Source of the DNA: Nageia nagi
Lineage: Eukaryota; Pinophyta
Direction: 5' to 3'
Length of the DNA stretch: 64,000 nucleotides
Assembly (NCBI GenBank): GCA_050084985.1
Contig: JBITNC010000001.1
Coordinates: 18,910,001-18,974,000 of the forward strand
Shown one piece after another: positions 23,634 through 33,833 of this stretch. The first letter of the stretch is position 1; every line of letters starts with the position of its first letter. Under the pieces are notes generated by a model. It worked only from the letters and a program-made list of their open reading frames with translations, ran no database searches and was not told the DNA's origin. The translations under genes were made by a program, and so were the position numbers.

Positions 23634-23689
23634 ATCATTTTCTGGTTCTACAGGTATTTCAATTTCATCTAATTGAAACACTCCATCAT

Positions 23690-24287
23690 CGGGTAATTCA
23701 ATGACAAGTGGTTTATCATCTGGTAATGGGGCCTCAACGAGATAATCAGCAATTACTTGTCCTTTTATTGACTTTTGTCCAATAAAATGTAAATCAAATT
23801 CAGTTAAGTGCATTATCCACTTTATAGTTCTTGAATTTTGATAAGTTTTATTCATCATATATTTCAATGGATCTACTTTAGAAATGACATATGTTGTATG
23901 ATTAAGCATATAATGTCGAAGTTTTTTAGTAGCAAAAATGACAGCAAGACATAATTTTTCCAAATATATATACTTAATCTCGTAGCTCACTAGGGTTCTA
24001 CTTAAATAATATATAGCTTGCTCTTTATTGTGTTCATTCTTTTGAGCAAGCATTGTCCCCAAGGCGGTTTCAGTAGCTAAAATATATAACAAAAAGGGTA
24101 CATCTTTTCTTGGTGGACTTAAAACAGGAGGAGATAATAAATATCTTTTAATTTCATCGAATGCATCTTGTTGCTCTTTGCCCCAATGATATTCTATCCC
24201 CTTTTTTAATAATTTTGTAAACGGTTTACATTTATCAGAAAGTTGAGCTATAAACCTTCTAATGGCTTGTAACTTACCCTGTAAACT
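23690..24287 (-). pseudogene. Tat element first RNase H (gypsy type)
   Basis: It follows RT directly and reads LYILATETALGTMLAQ, then YYLSRTLVSYEIKYIYLEKL, LRHYMLNHTTYVISKVDPLK, and ends GQKSIKGQVIADYLVEAP. The first catalytic aspartate expected in the LY.D.S-type motif is replaced by alanine/threonine text. This matches the general finding that Tat elements have a degenerate first RNase H complemented by a second one. One frame break lies at ~24100-24290. Confidence 0.87.
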
Positions 24288-25025
24288 CTATAATTGTTTT
24301 AGATTTACAGGAGGTGGCATATCTACTACTGCCTTCACTTTACTAGGATCTATTTCAATTCCTCGTCGAGACATAATAAATCCTAATAATTTTCCTGAAG
24401 TTACACCAAAAACATATTTTTTTGGATTTAACCTTACTTTATGTTCTAACAATCTATCTAAGACTTTAATTAGATCTTTTCCATGATCTACTCGATATTT
24501 AGATCTAACCAACAAATCATCGACATAATCTTCTACTATGTCATGCATATAGTCATGGAATATATAAGTCATAGCTCTTTGATAAGTTGCCCCGACATTT
24601 TTCAATCCAAAAGGCATAACTTTATAACAAAAGGTACCCCAAGGAGTTATAAAAGCCATTTTATGTTGATCTTTAGTAGCTATTTTTATTTGATTATAAC
24701 CAGAAAACCCATCCATCAATGATAACATATCATGTCTTGCTGTTGAATCTACCAGATTGTCAATGCTAGGTAGTGGGAAATCATCTTTAGGACAAGCTTT
24801 GTTAAGATCACAAAAATCTATGCATATTCTTATTTTTCCACTTGGTTTTTTCATAGGTACCATATTAGATATCCAATCTGAATAATCTATAGGTTGTATA
24901 AATTTGGCTTCTAATAATTTTTGGAGTTCTTCTTTTACCATTAATGCTATAGTAGGATGCATCTTACGTAATTTTTGTTTAACAGGTTTAGCATCAGGCT
25001 TTAATGCATGTCTGCATATGACCAT
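24288..25025 (-). pseudogene. Tat element reverse transcriptase
   Basis: A 245-codon open frame, the longest well-kept pol piece. Motifs in order: WISNMVPMKKPSGKIRICID, FCDLNKACPKDDFPLPSID, the first catalytic D in LSLMDGFSGYNQIKI, WGTFCYKVMPFGLKNVGATY, and the catalytic VEDYVDDLLVRSK box with both aspartates. It ends with the thumb (LLEHKVRLNPKKYVFG, KLLGFIMSRRGIEIDPSK). All RT core residues I can check are present, although the surrounding polyprotein is broken. It overlaps the upstream frame (25001-25552) by a few codons because of a frameshift. Confidence 0.93.
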
Positions 25026-26011
25026 GCAAATACCTTTTCTCGTTCTTTTAATAAGGTTATAATTTTTTCTTGTTCATTTTCCATGAGGTTTTCTCCTAGT
25101 TGAATAATTTTAGGATTTTGAGGATTATTACTAATATTTATTTCTAAAACCTTTTCAGTAAGCATATGCGACCCTTCTTCTAATTGATTTGGTACTGGTA
25201 TCCAGCTATTTTCATTAACACTATATTCTTCATCGTATTCTTGAGTTTGTTCATTCGTGCATACTTGACTTTCATAGGAACCAAATATATGATCTACATT
25301 TTTGAATTCATGTACCGAAGGATTAGATGATATAAGAGAGAAATCAGCAATCGTTTCATCTATAGGAGTATTGGCTATTATTTTGATTAAATTTTGATTT
25401 TCATTAACTTCATCTACTTGTTCATTATTTTGATCTTCAATATCATTTTCTTTTATTGTAACCATATTTACCGATGGTATATATGCATATGAAATGATTG
25501 ACGATTCGACATTTTTATTTATTTTTTCTTGTACATGTCTTGGTAAACCCAAATGACTCTAGAGTGGCTCAATATTATTAATAAAGAGCCTTTCGACATC
25601 TTCTAAGGCATCCATTTCACTTAATTGTCCTTCACTTATATCAGCAACTTTTTGTATTATGGATTTTTTCTCTAAGATTTCTTCATTATAATCTAAATTT
25701 TCTTCTTCTAAATTTCCTAATTTATTAAGATTTTTATATCCATTCTTATAACCTAATCCACTTTTATCAGTGGGATCTTGGTATTGTAATTCAATTATTT
25801 CTCAGGGACCTTGTTCATATCGACCGAATCCTAGTCCTTGCCAATTACATTTGTTAAAATAGTTTAAGACAAATGTTCTTGAACATGGTGATAAATATTT
25901 CATATCATTATTGAAATATCCTTCATATATTTGATTGGATATTATTGATATAGGATCTAATATTCCCGCATAAACAAACATTGTTTGATTAGGTATTTCA
26001 CCTAAAGGCAC
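25001..26011 (-). pseudogene. Tat element protease-RT linker
   Basis: Two open pieces (26011-25802 and 25552-25001) in the same frame, separated by stops. The text is acidic, Asn/Gln/Glu-rich and low in structure (IKENDIEDQNNEQVDEVNEN), with IIQLGENLMENEQEKIITLL, KEREKVFAWSYADM just before RT, as usual for Tat elements. It is one frame off from protease, implying an indel at ~26012. Confidence 0.75.
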
Positions 26012-26913
26012 TATTTTCCAATCACACTAGGTGATTCAGATAATATTCCTATTTCTTGTGATGAAGGTATATTAAATACCACATCATCTATATCATATTC
26101 TCCCATCCCAAGATCCCTTAATTTAATTTTTACTAGATATACATCGGATGGGTTATTATTATATGTAGTATTTACTTGTTTTGATGAAGACGCTCCATGC
26201 TTTTCATCTAAAGTTTTAGCAACTTTTTCCCAAATATCTTTATCTTGTATAACTATATCATTTTTTACTTTTATGACTTCAGATTGATTCATATTTTTGT
26301 TCATTAAGATAGTCGATAGATTGGGAGATGGTAATGTCACTTCATTTGTATCAAAAATTAAATTACAATGTGAATAAGGATCTGGGTCTTTAAACACACA
26401 ACGAACTTTATCCTTGTAGATGTACTTTAAACATCCATGATAAGTTGATGGAACACATTGCATTTCTCTAATCCATGGACATCCTAAAAGAACATTATAT
26501 TGTATAATATTTCCTTCAATTATATGTAATAAAGTTTGGACAATTTTAGCACCTACTGTAATTGGCAGCACTATCGATCCCAAGGTTGAACACACTGCAT
26601 CATTAAAAGCTCTAATTTGCAAAGAAGGAGCTAAAATAATTGATTTTGGTAAATTCAACCTTTTATATGCAGTGTCTGAAATTATATTTATGGCTAAACC
26701 CTCATATATTAAAATTCTTTTAAATAATTTTCCATCTACCTTACCAATTATATGTAAGGGTGGATCAAGTCCGCCTGGTCCATCGTTATTTAATTTTTCT
26801 TGTTCATAGAAGGTGATACTAGGTTGTTGAGATATTCTTAAACTTTTGACTATTGAAATGAAGTTATTGGGGTTACTAATATCCACTTGAATTTCTTGTA
26901 GAATTTGATTCAT
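26012..26913 (-). pseudogene. Tat element aspartic protease region, catalytic residue lost
   Basis: A 300-codon frame with a retropepsin-like fold in its middle: KLFKRILIYEGLAINIISDT, then SIVLPITVGAKIVQTLLHII and YNVLLGCPWIREMQCVPSTY. In this lineage the active site is normally an Asp at the position that is Tyr here (codon TAT near 26702), a one-base change that would abolish activity. The region before it (MNQILQEIQVDISNPNNF) is the gag-protease junction. It is in the same frame as gag. Confidence 0.8.
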
Positions 26914-27102
26914 AGCTTCCCTATAACTCTCAGATTATTGTAATAATTCCAATAAGGTCATCTTTACTGGAGACATTTTTAACTGTCATTGAAGAGCACC
27001 TTTTATTGAAATTTTAGATTACTGCGGATGAGGTATATGTTGTATATTAATTGGTTTTGATATCGATTGATTTTTTTGAGGATTATCCTATTTATTCTGA
27101 TA

Positions 27103-29739
27103 TTATTGTGCTCTTGTGGCTATACCAATCATATGTATTGAATCATCTATAGTTCCTATAAGCGGTATATCCTTATTATCCCCTATATAGTTTAGTTGAT
27201 TTGGGATAGTTGCCACATTATTAGCCTGATGTGAAGGTAAGGGGTTTTGATATATCCCTATATTTTGATTTGAAGGTACAACATGATTATCCACATCTAT
27301 CTTTTGACTATCTATCAAGTCTTGAATTTTGTGCTGTAAAGTTCGACATCTATTTGTATTATGTCCCTTTTGCCTATGATAAGAACAAAATTCATTTTCC
27401 TTATACCATTTATTTTCTTTAGCATTAGAATTTTCGGGCCTTATATCAGGTAATGTAATCATACCATTATCACATAATTTTTTAAGTATTTCAGCTAATG
27501 ATTCTAATAATGGGGTAAAATTTCTTTTAGGTTTAGGTTCAGCACTTTCTTCTATTTTTGAAGAAGGACCACAATTTTCTGTTGTAGCTATTTGATTATT
27601 TTGTGGTTGTTTACTAATGTTCTCATTTTGATTACCTTTTTTGTATTCTTTTTTCTTGAGTTTTAGCTCTCCATATTGAATTTTGACTCTTTCTATAACT
27701 ACTACCTGAGCAATAGCTTCTTCAAAAGTTTTATGTTGTTGAATTTGGAGAACACTAGCTATTGGTCTTAAACAGCTTTGGCTAAATAATTTAACCAATT
27801 CTTATTGTGGTATTGTATAATGCATACTAGTGAGTATAGCCTACCATCTTGAGATGTAATCTTGTATGGTTTCATCAGGAAATTGTTGCAATCTTGTAAG
27901 ATCCATAATTGAAGATTTTTCTTTAATATTGATTCTAAAATGTTCAAGAAATTGATTAGCCAATTGTTCAAACGTATATAAACTATGCATAGGTAAATTG
28001 TTATACCAATCCAAAGCTTGGCCTGCGAGTGTCATAGGAAATATACGTAACATTAATGAATCATCATTGGCTATCTGATAACTAGAAAATGTAAATTTTC
28101 TCAAGTGTTATTTGGGGTCTTCTCTTCCTTTAAACGGCTCTATTTTAGGAATTTCAAACCTATATGGTAGTTTCTTTTTTGGAACACTTGGATGAATAGG
28201 CTCATTGCAAATATTCTTGTAATTTAACTTTTGAAGTCCTTGAACATTCATTTCTCGATTTATAAAATCCTTTATAAAGTTTTCTAATTCTTTCTCGGTT
28301 CTATGACCTTGAGTATGCCTATAATATCTCTGAGTATTTGGATCCTTTTCCAAAATTGATCTTGAAATGTAAGACTCATAGTCAGAAGAAATTTCTGATG
28401 GAGGTGGAGGTAATATTTTAAGAGGTGAATGTCATCGCAGAATAGGGATTCTAGGAGGGTTTTGGGATATCCTTTTTTCATGTAGATCTTTTCCCTTATA
28501 ATCAGGTTGTCTTGTTTGATTTTGGGTTTGTTCAACCCAACTTTTAATAGAATCTCGCTTTTGTTTATCATATAATTTTTGAAATTCTAATTCCTTTTCC
28601 ATTTCCTTTTGTAATAAAATGTCTGTCTCTATATCCAGCACTTCTTGTCTGTCTAAATAAGGGTCTCGATATCTTTGTATTTGACTTCCTTCAGGAGTTT
28701 TTGGTTTCAAGTGCCTTATTTTTTGATATTCATCCCATTGTCTTTGTTTTTCTTTCTCCATACGTAGATATTGTTCCCTCTTTACTTTTTCATTTTCTAA
28801 TTCTTTAAGTTGTAATTCTTGTAAATGAAGTTGAATCTCGTGCTCTTTATGAAATCTTTTCTTTTCTTGTTCCAAGAACTCATTTCTTTCTTTCTTTGCT
28901 TGTTCTTGTTCCATGAATTTTCTTTTATCTCTAAGAAATTTATCTTCCATTTCTTTTAATTTATCCTCTTGTTCTTGCAATTTGATAAGTTCATCAGCTT
29001 TTCTTTTTTCTTCCTCTAAAATATATTGCATGTCTGCAGCCCTTTTAATATTCTCAGCATATACTTCCGTGAATCTTTTACCAGCTGTTGTTTTATATAA
29101 TTGTCATTTTTGTAGTTCTTCATAAGAAGGTATCTCTTCTATTTTAAACTTGGATGTTCTTCTATTTGATCCTTCTTTTGTGGAATAAGATTTTTCCATT
29201 TGTTTTATTGATGCTTCCTTTCTTCCTAATTCAAAAGAAAAAGAAGATCCCTCCTTTTGAATTAAAGAACTGACTCTTCGACCATCTGATAATTGATGAC
29301 TGATTCTTTCATATTTAATTTTATATGGCTCAGTCTGTGGTACCGCTATGGTTCCAGCCCAAGATTTAGCCTCATCAATTTCTAAGTTATCACTCTTTTG
29401 GTCTAATTTTTCTACATCTCCTGAAAAACTAAAAGATGTATTAGGAATACCCCTATGCTTAGCTAGGCGATGTTAAATTTCAATCAGTTCTTCTTCTAAC
29501 ACTTGCGTTCCATTCCTTGCAAGAGGATTATCTATAATTTGTCTTTGTGATCTAGATTGATTATAACCATAATCACCATCTTTACCTAAATAACGAACTA
29601 CCTGTGAATTTGATTTATCTAAAGGAGGTGGCCTCCTAACCGAATATTCTATCAAATCCATATTGTCTGAATCTATTTCTTGCATTTCAAATGGATGTTC
29701 TCACATTTTCTTAGCGATCATACTTCTAGTTTGAACCAT
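27103..29739 (-). pseudogene. Tat element gag with long N-terminal coiled coil
   Basis: Gag packages the RNA into virus-like particles. The frame starts MVQTRSM at 29739 and stays in one phase to 26012, broken only by stops. After ~110 codons of polar text, bases ~29031-28560 encode a highly charged helix (EEEKRKADELIKLQEQEDK, KERNEFLEQEKKRFHKEHE), a predicted coiled coil. The capsid follows: YRFEIPKIEPFKGREDP, LAGQALDWYNNLP, LANQFLEHFR (28170-27850). Then comes a basic linker and a single knuckle-like EFCSYHRQKGHNTNRCRTLQ near 27380, a CxxH...HxxxxC variant seen in Tat gags. The length, near 880 codons, is long for gypsy gag because of the coiled coil. Confidence 0.87.
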
Positions 29740-30100
29740 TTTAAATATCATAAACAAACATCGTAAACAAGAAACTTTATTTTTATATCTTAGATTATAT
29801 TTTCGAGAAAACAATTTAATGCACAAACATCCTATATGCAAACTTACTTTTAGCGATGTGCTTATCTTTTTTAACTTTTTCACATATTTTTAATGTCTAA
29901 ATTAAATGAATGATATGGGTTGTTTATTTTAATCTTTTTAATTTTCCTAGTTTGTTTTGACTAGTCAAGTGTTAAACAAGGTAGGTTGGGTAATTCTAAC
30001 ATTTGCAAGTTTCTATGGCTTTTGGCTTGGTTCTAGATGAGTCTCTTTTTTGACTCCTACCTAAAGGAAAGTTACCTTGGTCATCACTTCCAAGTGTAAC
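29740..30100 (-). other. Tat leader adjoining gag
   Basis: Non-coding leader between the nested THI4-bearing element and the gag ATG. Nothing else recognised. Confidence 0.5.
30096..30100. other. Target-site duplication GTAAC, left copy
   Basis: GTAAC precedes the nested element; the second copy is at 32719-32723. Confidence 0.92.
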
Positions 30101-30337
30101 TGTAGAGAAATAGGATGAATTGATCTATTACAATGAAGTAGAGCCCAAATAAATAGGGCAAAATACAAGCTAGTGGACAAATGCATGATAACCATGCGTA
30201 GAATAAAGTCCACAAGATGACAAATATTTGTTATGCTCTAATCATAACAAAGTAACAAATAATCAAACCTAGGAATAAATAATATACTCCTAGAGAACTT
30301 AAGCAAATATTATACCTAAGTATAATATACTCTAACA
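30101..30337 (-). repeat. 3' LTR of the THI4-bearing element (237 bp)
   Basis: On the minus strand it starts TGTTAGAGTATATTA and ends TTCTCTACA; near-identical to 32482-32718. Confidence 0.95.
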
Positions 30338-30345
30338 CCCCCCTT
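30338..30345 (-). other. Polypurine tract of the THI4-bearing element
   Basis: Minus strand AAGGGGGG directly before the LTR start TGTTAG. Confidence 0.85.
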
Positions 30346-30732
30346 AAGTGAACAAGGAGGTAAAGTGGCATATCCACATAAATGAGTCCCAGCAACAAGG
30401 CCTGATTAGGTACTCATGTACAAAAAATCTCTCATAACTAGAGAAAAGGAGAAAACCCGTAGGAAAAACTCCCCCTAAAAGAGAGAAAGAAAAAACAAGA
30501 AGGTGGATAACTTCCATCACTCAAGAGACTAATGCCAGAAGCTAAAGAACCTCCAAAGAAATTAGGATAGAAAAGCTACCAATATGCAAGAGTGAGTCAA
30601 AAAATACTACATGATCAACACCAACAAAGAGAGTCCCTCAACCTGAAAATAGGGCACGAACTCCACATATGAAAAGGATATCGATAATGCAGCTGGTAGA
30701 CCACAAGCAAGAAAAGTAGCAAATTTCTTGAG

Positions 30733-30830
30733 CACATGTCTTTAGAGAGCCAAGCTTGGAGCCCATGTGCAAAGAAGAAAGCACATGTCATTAGAGAGCC
30801 AAGCTTGGAGCCCATATGCTGAGATCCATA
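30733..30830. repeat. 51-bp direct duplication
   Basis: 'gagagccaagcttggagccc' and flanking sequence occur twice with ~51-base spacing (from about 30733 and 30782) inside the THI4-bearing element. Confidence 0.8.
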
Positions 30831-32001
30831 AAAAAGAGGTTGTGAATGTAGCAAAATCAACGGAAGCATTTTGTAGTTAGCAATCCCCCCTTAATGCTAA
30901 TGAGGAGAAATGACAAGTCACAAGATAAGGTATTGGAAGACCACCATAAGATCCATAAAGGACTCAAATAAGCTACCTTAAGGACAAGGGTAGAAACCAT
31001 GAGTTGGGCTATGAGACTTGTGAAGGCATCTAACTAGGTAGTAAAAGACTACCAAAAAATATCATCCCTAAAAAAAGGCCTTTATAGATTAGGCTTAGAA
31101 TTAACTCCACTGAAAAGAGCTCTCAGTCTGCTTCGCATAGGAGAAAATGGCACCCAAAATGGATGCCCAGAGCTCAATATATTGAATTAATTCGATTGAG
31201 GATGAAAAAACTCCAACTATAGAAAATTAATAAAAAAAATTTAATTAATAATCTAAATTTAAAACTTCAAAATGAGATTCTGAGTAGCAGAAGTAATGAA
31301 AAGGTATCATGCAAGTAGTCAAAATGTCCGGTGTGAAACCAAGAATGCTATGAAGCTAACGGTTTTAAAAGATGACCATCGAAAAACTCGATAGGGCCAA
31401 CAAATCGCCAATGACTGAAACTGCCCAAAAAATTCAAAATTTGAATGGAGTCTAAATCTTCCAAGGCTGGTAACTTCACCAAATAACCTCCAAATCAAAT
31501 GAGACAAAAACAAAAATGTTTATCTCGAAAATGGGTAACCAAATCTACTATCAGAAGTTAAATTTGGCCAACGATGATCATAGAAATTTTGCCTATCTTC
31601 AATGTGACGTTTTTCAGCTGGCGACATGTTGTTTTCAGTCATGTGAAGGCCAAATTAGCCACTGATAAATCAGACTTTACCTTTAATGGGACCCATCAAA
31701 TGCTAACATAGCCTTGCAAGGAAGCCACGGAAGTGGCACGAGTCAGGAAGGCTAGGAACATACCAGTAGACCCGTCCATGCTAGAGGGAAGAGAGACACG
31801 AGAAAAACATTAAGGTTGCGAACCGAAGCCAAAGATGCTGCAGTCCATACCAGATCAAACATCATACTCCCAATGTCCAGATCCACCAGATCATGTAAGA
31901 AAAAACTTGAGTATGTTGCGCATGAGGGAGTATTGAGTAGCACCAAAAACCAACTCGTGTGAGAGAGCCACACAGGTTGGAGGAGAACCACGCAAGCTAG
32001 A
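30831..32001 (-). other. Interior of the THI4-bearing element without recognised gene
   Basis: It is GC-richer than the surrounding repeats, especially 31300-32000. Minus-strand frames at 31319-31513 and 31752-32063 exist but I recognise no domain. This could be further captured host DNA, for example UTR or intron of the THI4 donor or of other genes. Confidence 0.35.
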
Positions 32002-32130
32002 GCACACGAGAGGGAGCAATCAGGGGGCCACGCAAGAGGGAGTACGTGAGGAGGAGCGATCAAAGGGCCACACCAGAGGAAGCACCTAAGGAGAAGTGAT
32101 CAGAGGGCCACACGAGAGGGAGCATGCGAG
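32002..32130. repeat. ~40-bp GA-rich tandem repeat, about 3 copies
   Basis: Units share 'gagggagca..(c)gaggag.ag.gatca.agggccacac.a'. The repeats begin near 32007, 32036, 32076 and 32116; the first is shorter. Confidence 0.7.
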
Positions 32131-32157
32131 GAGTTGAGAAGGAGTCAAGGAGGATTA

Positions 32158-32340
32158 AAAGTCTAGTAACAGGTGCATCGGCTTGCGCACCACCATGACC
32201 GAGAAGAGCTGCCCACCGAGCCATGCACCGCCATTGAGGCTCATAGATTGCTCAATAATGGCCACATTTATGTTTGAATGTTTGCTCAGTTCATAAGCGC
32301 AGGACAACCCGATGGAACCCGCTCCGATTATGACAAGCTT
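32158..32340 (-). pseudogene. THI4: Captured fragment of thiamine thiazole synthase (THI4/THI1)
   Basis: THI4 makes the thiazole half of thiamine in plastids, using NAD, glycine and an enzyme cysteine as sulfur donor. This 61-codon minus-strand piece is the N-terminal dinucleotide-binding part. It shows the [16 protein letters not shown] glycine motif, [20 protein letters not shown], and [16 protein letters not shown]. It lies in a slightly longer frame (32415-32155) whose first 25 codons are not THI4-like. The active-site cysteine and the C-terminal two thirds are absent, and a stop follows LLLDF. Substitutions such as GSAG to GSIG and SPGG to SLNG suggest some decay. It sits within ~140 bases of the primer-binding site, so it would be in the element's RNA. 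Confidence 0.88.
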
Positions 32341-32469
32341 GCACAAGTTACAACCTACCACAACAAAATGTAGCAAAAAATGGAGGTGAGAGGGGAATTG
32401 GTTCAAGGAGGCCAATCCCCCTCACAGATTTGCTGAGAAAATCTTGAGGGTAGGTTTAGAGATCGAACT

Positions 32470-32481
32470 GCTCTGATACCA
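32470..32481 (-). other. Primer-binding site (initiator tRNA-Met type)
   Basis: Minus strand TGGTATCAGAGC directly follows the 5' LTR, the classic plant site complementary to the 3' end of initiator tRNA-Met. Confidence 0.95.
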
Positions 32482-32718
32482 TGTAGAGAAATAGGATGAA
32501 TTGATCTATTACAATGAAGTAGAGCCCAAATAAATAGGGCAAAATACAAGCTAGTGGACAAATGCATGATAACCATGCGTAGAATAAAGTCCACAAGATG
32601 ACAAATATTTGTTATGCTCTAATCATAACAAAGTAATAAATAATCAAACCTAGGAATAAATAATATACTCCTAGAGAACTTAAGCAAATATTATACCTAA
32701 GTATAATATACTCTAACA
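32482..32718 (-). repeat. 5' LTR of the THI4-bearing element (237 bp)
   Basis: Paired with 30101-30337; followed on the right by GTAAC (32719-32723). Confidence 0.95.
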
Positions 32719-32723
32719 GTAAC

Positions 32724-33813
32724 TGGCTCTATGGTTTCAAGTGCATTATGTCAGTGGTTACAAAGAAGTAAAATTTAACGGTTGGTAGCGACATCCAACT
32801 CGTTAATGTTCAATTATTTCTTACGGCCTTATGAAATGCATTTAAACAAGTAAGATACATTTATGCATACTACCCTCCCAAACATTCATGTCCATTTACT
32901 TATATTAATCTTAATGTGATGCAATCAAAGTTTATTTTAAGTGAGTATTGACCTTAGTAAACCCTGTTGTTCTTTTTAATTATAAAATGATTCATTATCC
33001 AATCTATTAATGATGTTCATTAACCCCTTCTAGCTTGGAAGTATTATATGTGATAAATTCCCTCTTCTTACTAGTCACATATCTCTTCGACCTCCAATGG
33101 AGTGGTAAGAGCATACTTGGTAAGAAGCCATTAAGTGTGGATAGATTAGTTAAGTGAGGTTCAATTACTCCTCCAAGAGTCACATATCCCTTCGACCTCC
33201 AATGGAGTGGTAAGGGTAGACTTGGTAAGAGGTGATTATATGTGTATAAATTAACCAAATTAATGATAATGTGAATATAAAAGAAAAGACTAATTAATTA
33301 CCCCTTCTTACCAAGTCTATTCTGATCACCTTAGATCGCACGAAGCGCAAAGGGAGAGCATAATTAGATGAGATAAAAGATATTTAATGTATACGTACCC
33401 TTAACCTAAAACATTAAGAATAAATACATAACATTATACATAAAATAAATTAATAACAAATGCATTTAACCTTTTCACTACCCATTTCCTAAATGCACTC
33501 TAAGCAAAGAGATCACACACAGTTTTATCGACTGTCATTTTAAATATATAATTACACTTATTGTATTCAGGTCAAATTAGAAAACATACCTATTTTTCAG
33601 AGATCGTTGATGATTTCACAGAGATGGTTATCGACTTTAGTACGGTCATCGACAATCCAAAGAACACAGAAAACAAAAAACAAAGCAACAGATCAAACAG
33701 AGTAAGTTAGTATCTGATTCCACAGGATGCAAATAGATGTAAAAACAAAACCAAAAACAATATGCAATTGATCCTTGTTTTTTGCTTCAATTTTTTGAAA
33801 TGCATGCAAGGGG
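32724..33813 (-). other. Tat leader, proximal part
   Basis: Non-coding leader between primer-binding site and the nested element. It includes a ~105-bp direct duplication and an ATCG-motif cluster at 33600-33660. Confidence 0.5.
33073..33235. repeat. ~105-bp direct duplication in the Tat leader
   Basis: 'agtcacatat' then 'cttcgacctccaatggagtg' and 'gtaag' recur at 33073 and 33178. The minus-strand frame 33007-33258 with twin LPLHWRSK motifs is a by-product. Confidence 0.8.
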
Positions 33814-33830
33814 CCCTCCTTCTAGCACCA
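33814..33830 (-). other. Primer-binding site of the Tat element
   Basis: Minus strand TGGTGCTAGAAGGAGGG, three bases (ATC) after the LTR end, as is usual in gypsy elements. The cognate tRNA was not identified. Confidence 0.75.
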
Positions 33831-33833
33831 GAT

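Larger units (their letters stand above)
30101..32718 (-). mobile_element. Young non-autonomous LTR retrotransposon carrying a THI4 fragment
   Basis: A 2618-bp element with 237-bp LTRs (30101-30337 and 32482-32718) that differ at one base by eye (C/T at the aagtaa-c/t-aaata position). It has GTAAC duplications, a polypurine tract (30338-30345) and an initiator-methionine-type primer-binding site (32470-32481). It has no gag or pol and is therefore TRIM-like or a small LARD, mobilised in trans, probably by a copia element since that primer site is typical there. The interior holds a THI4 exon fragment (32158-32340), a GC-richer region with 40-bp repeats and a 51-bp duplication. It is inserted in the Tat leader, so it is younger than the Tat element. 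Confidence 0.93.

Noticed and set aside
24262-24722. + strand ORFs over the RT region
   Set aside because: They are antisense shadows of the well-supported minus-strand RT.
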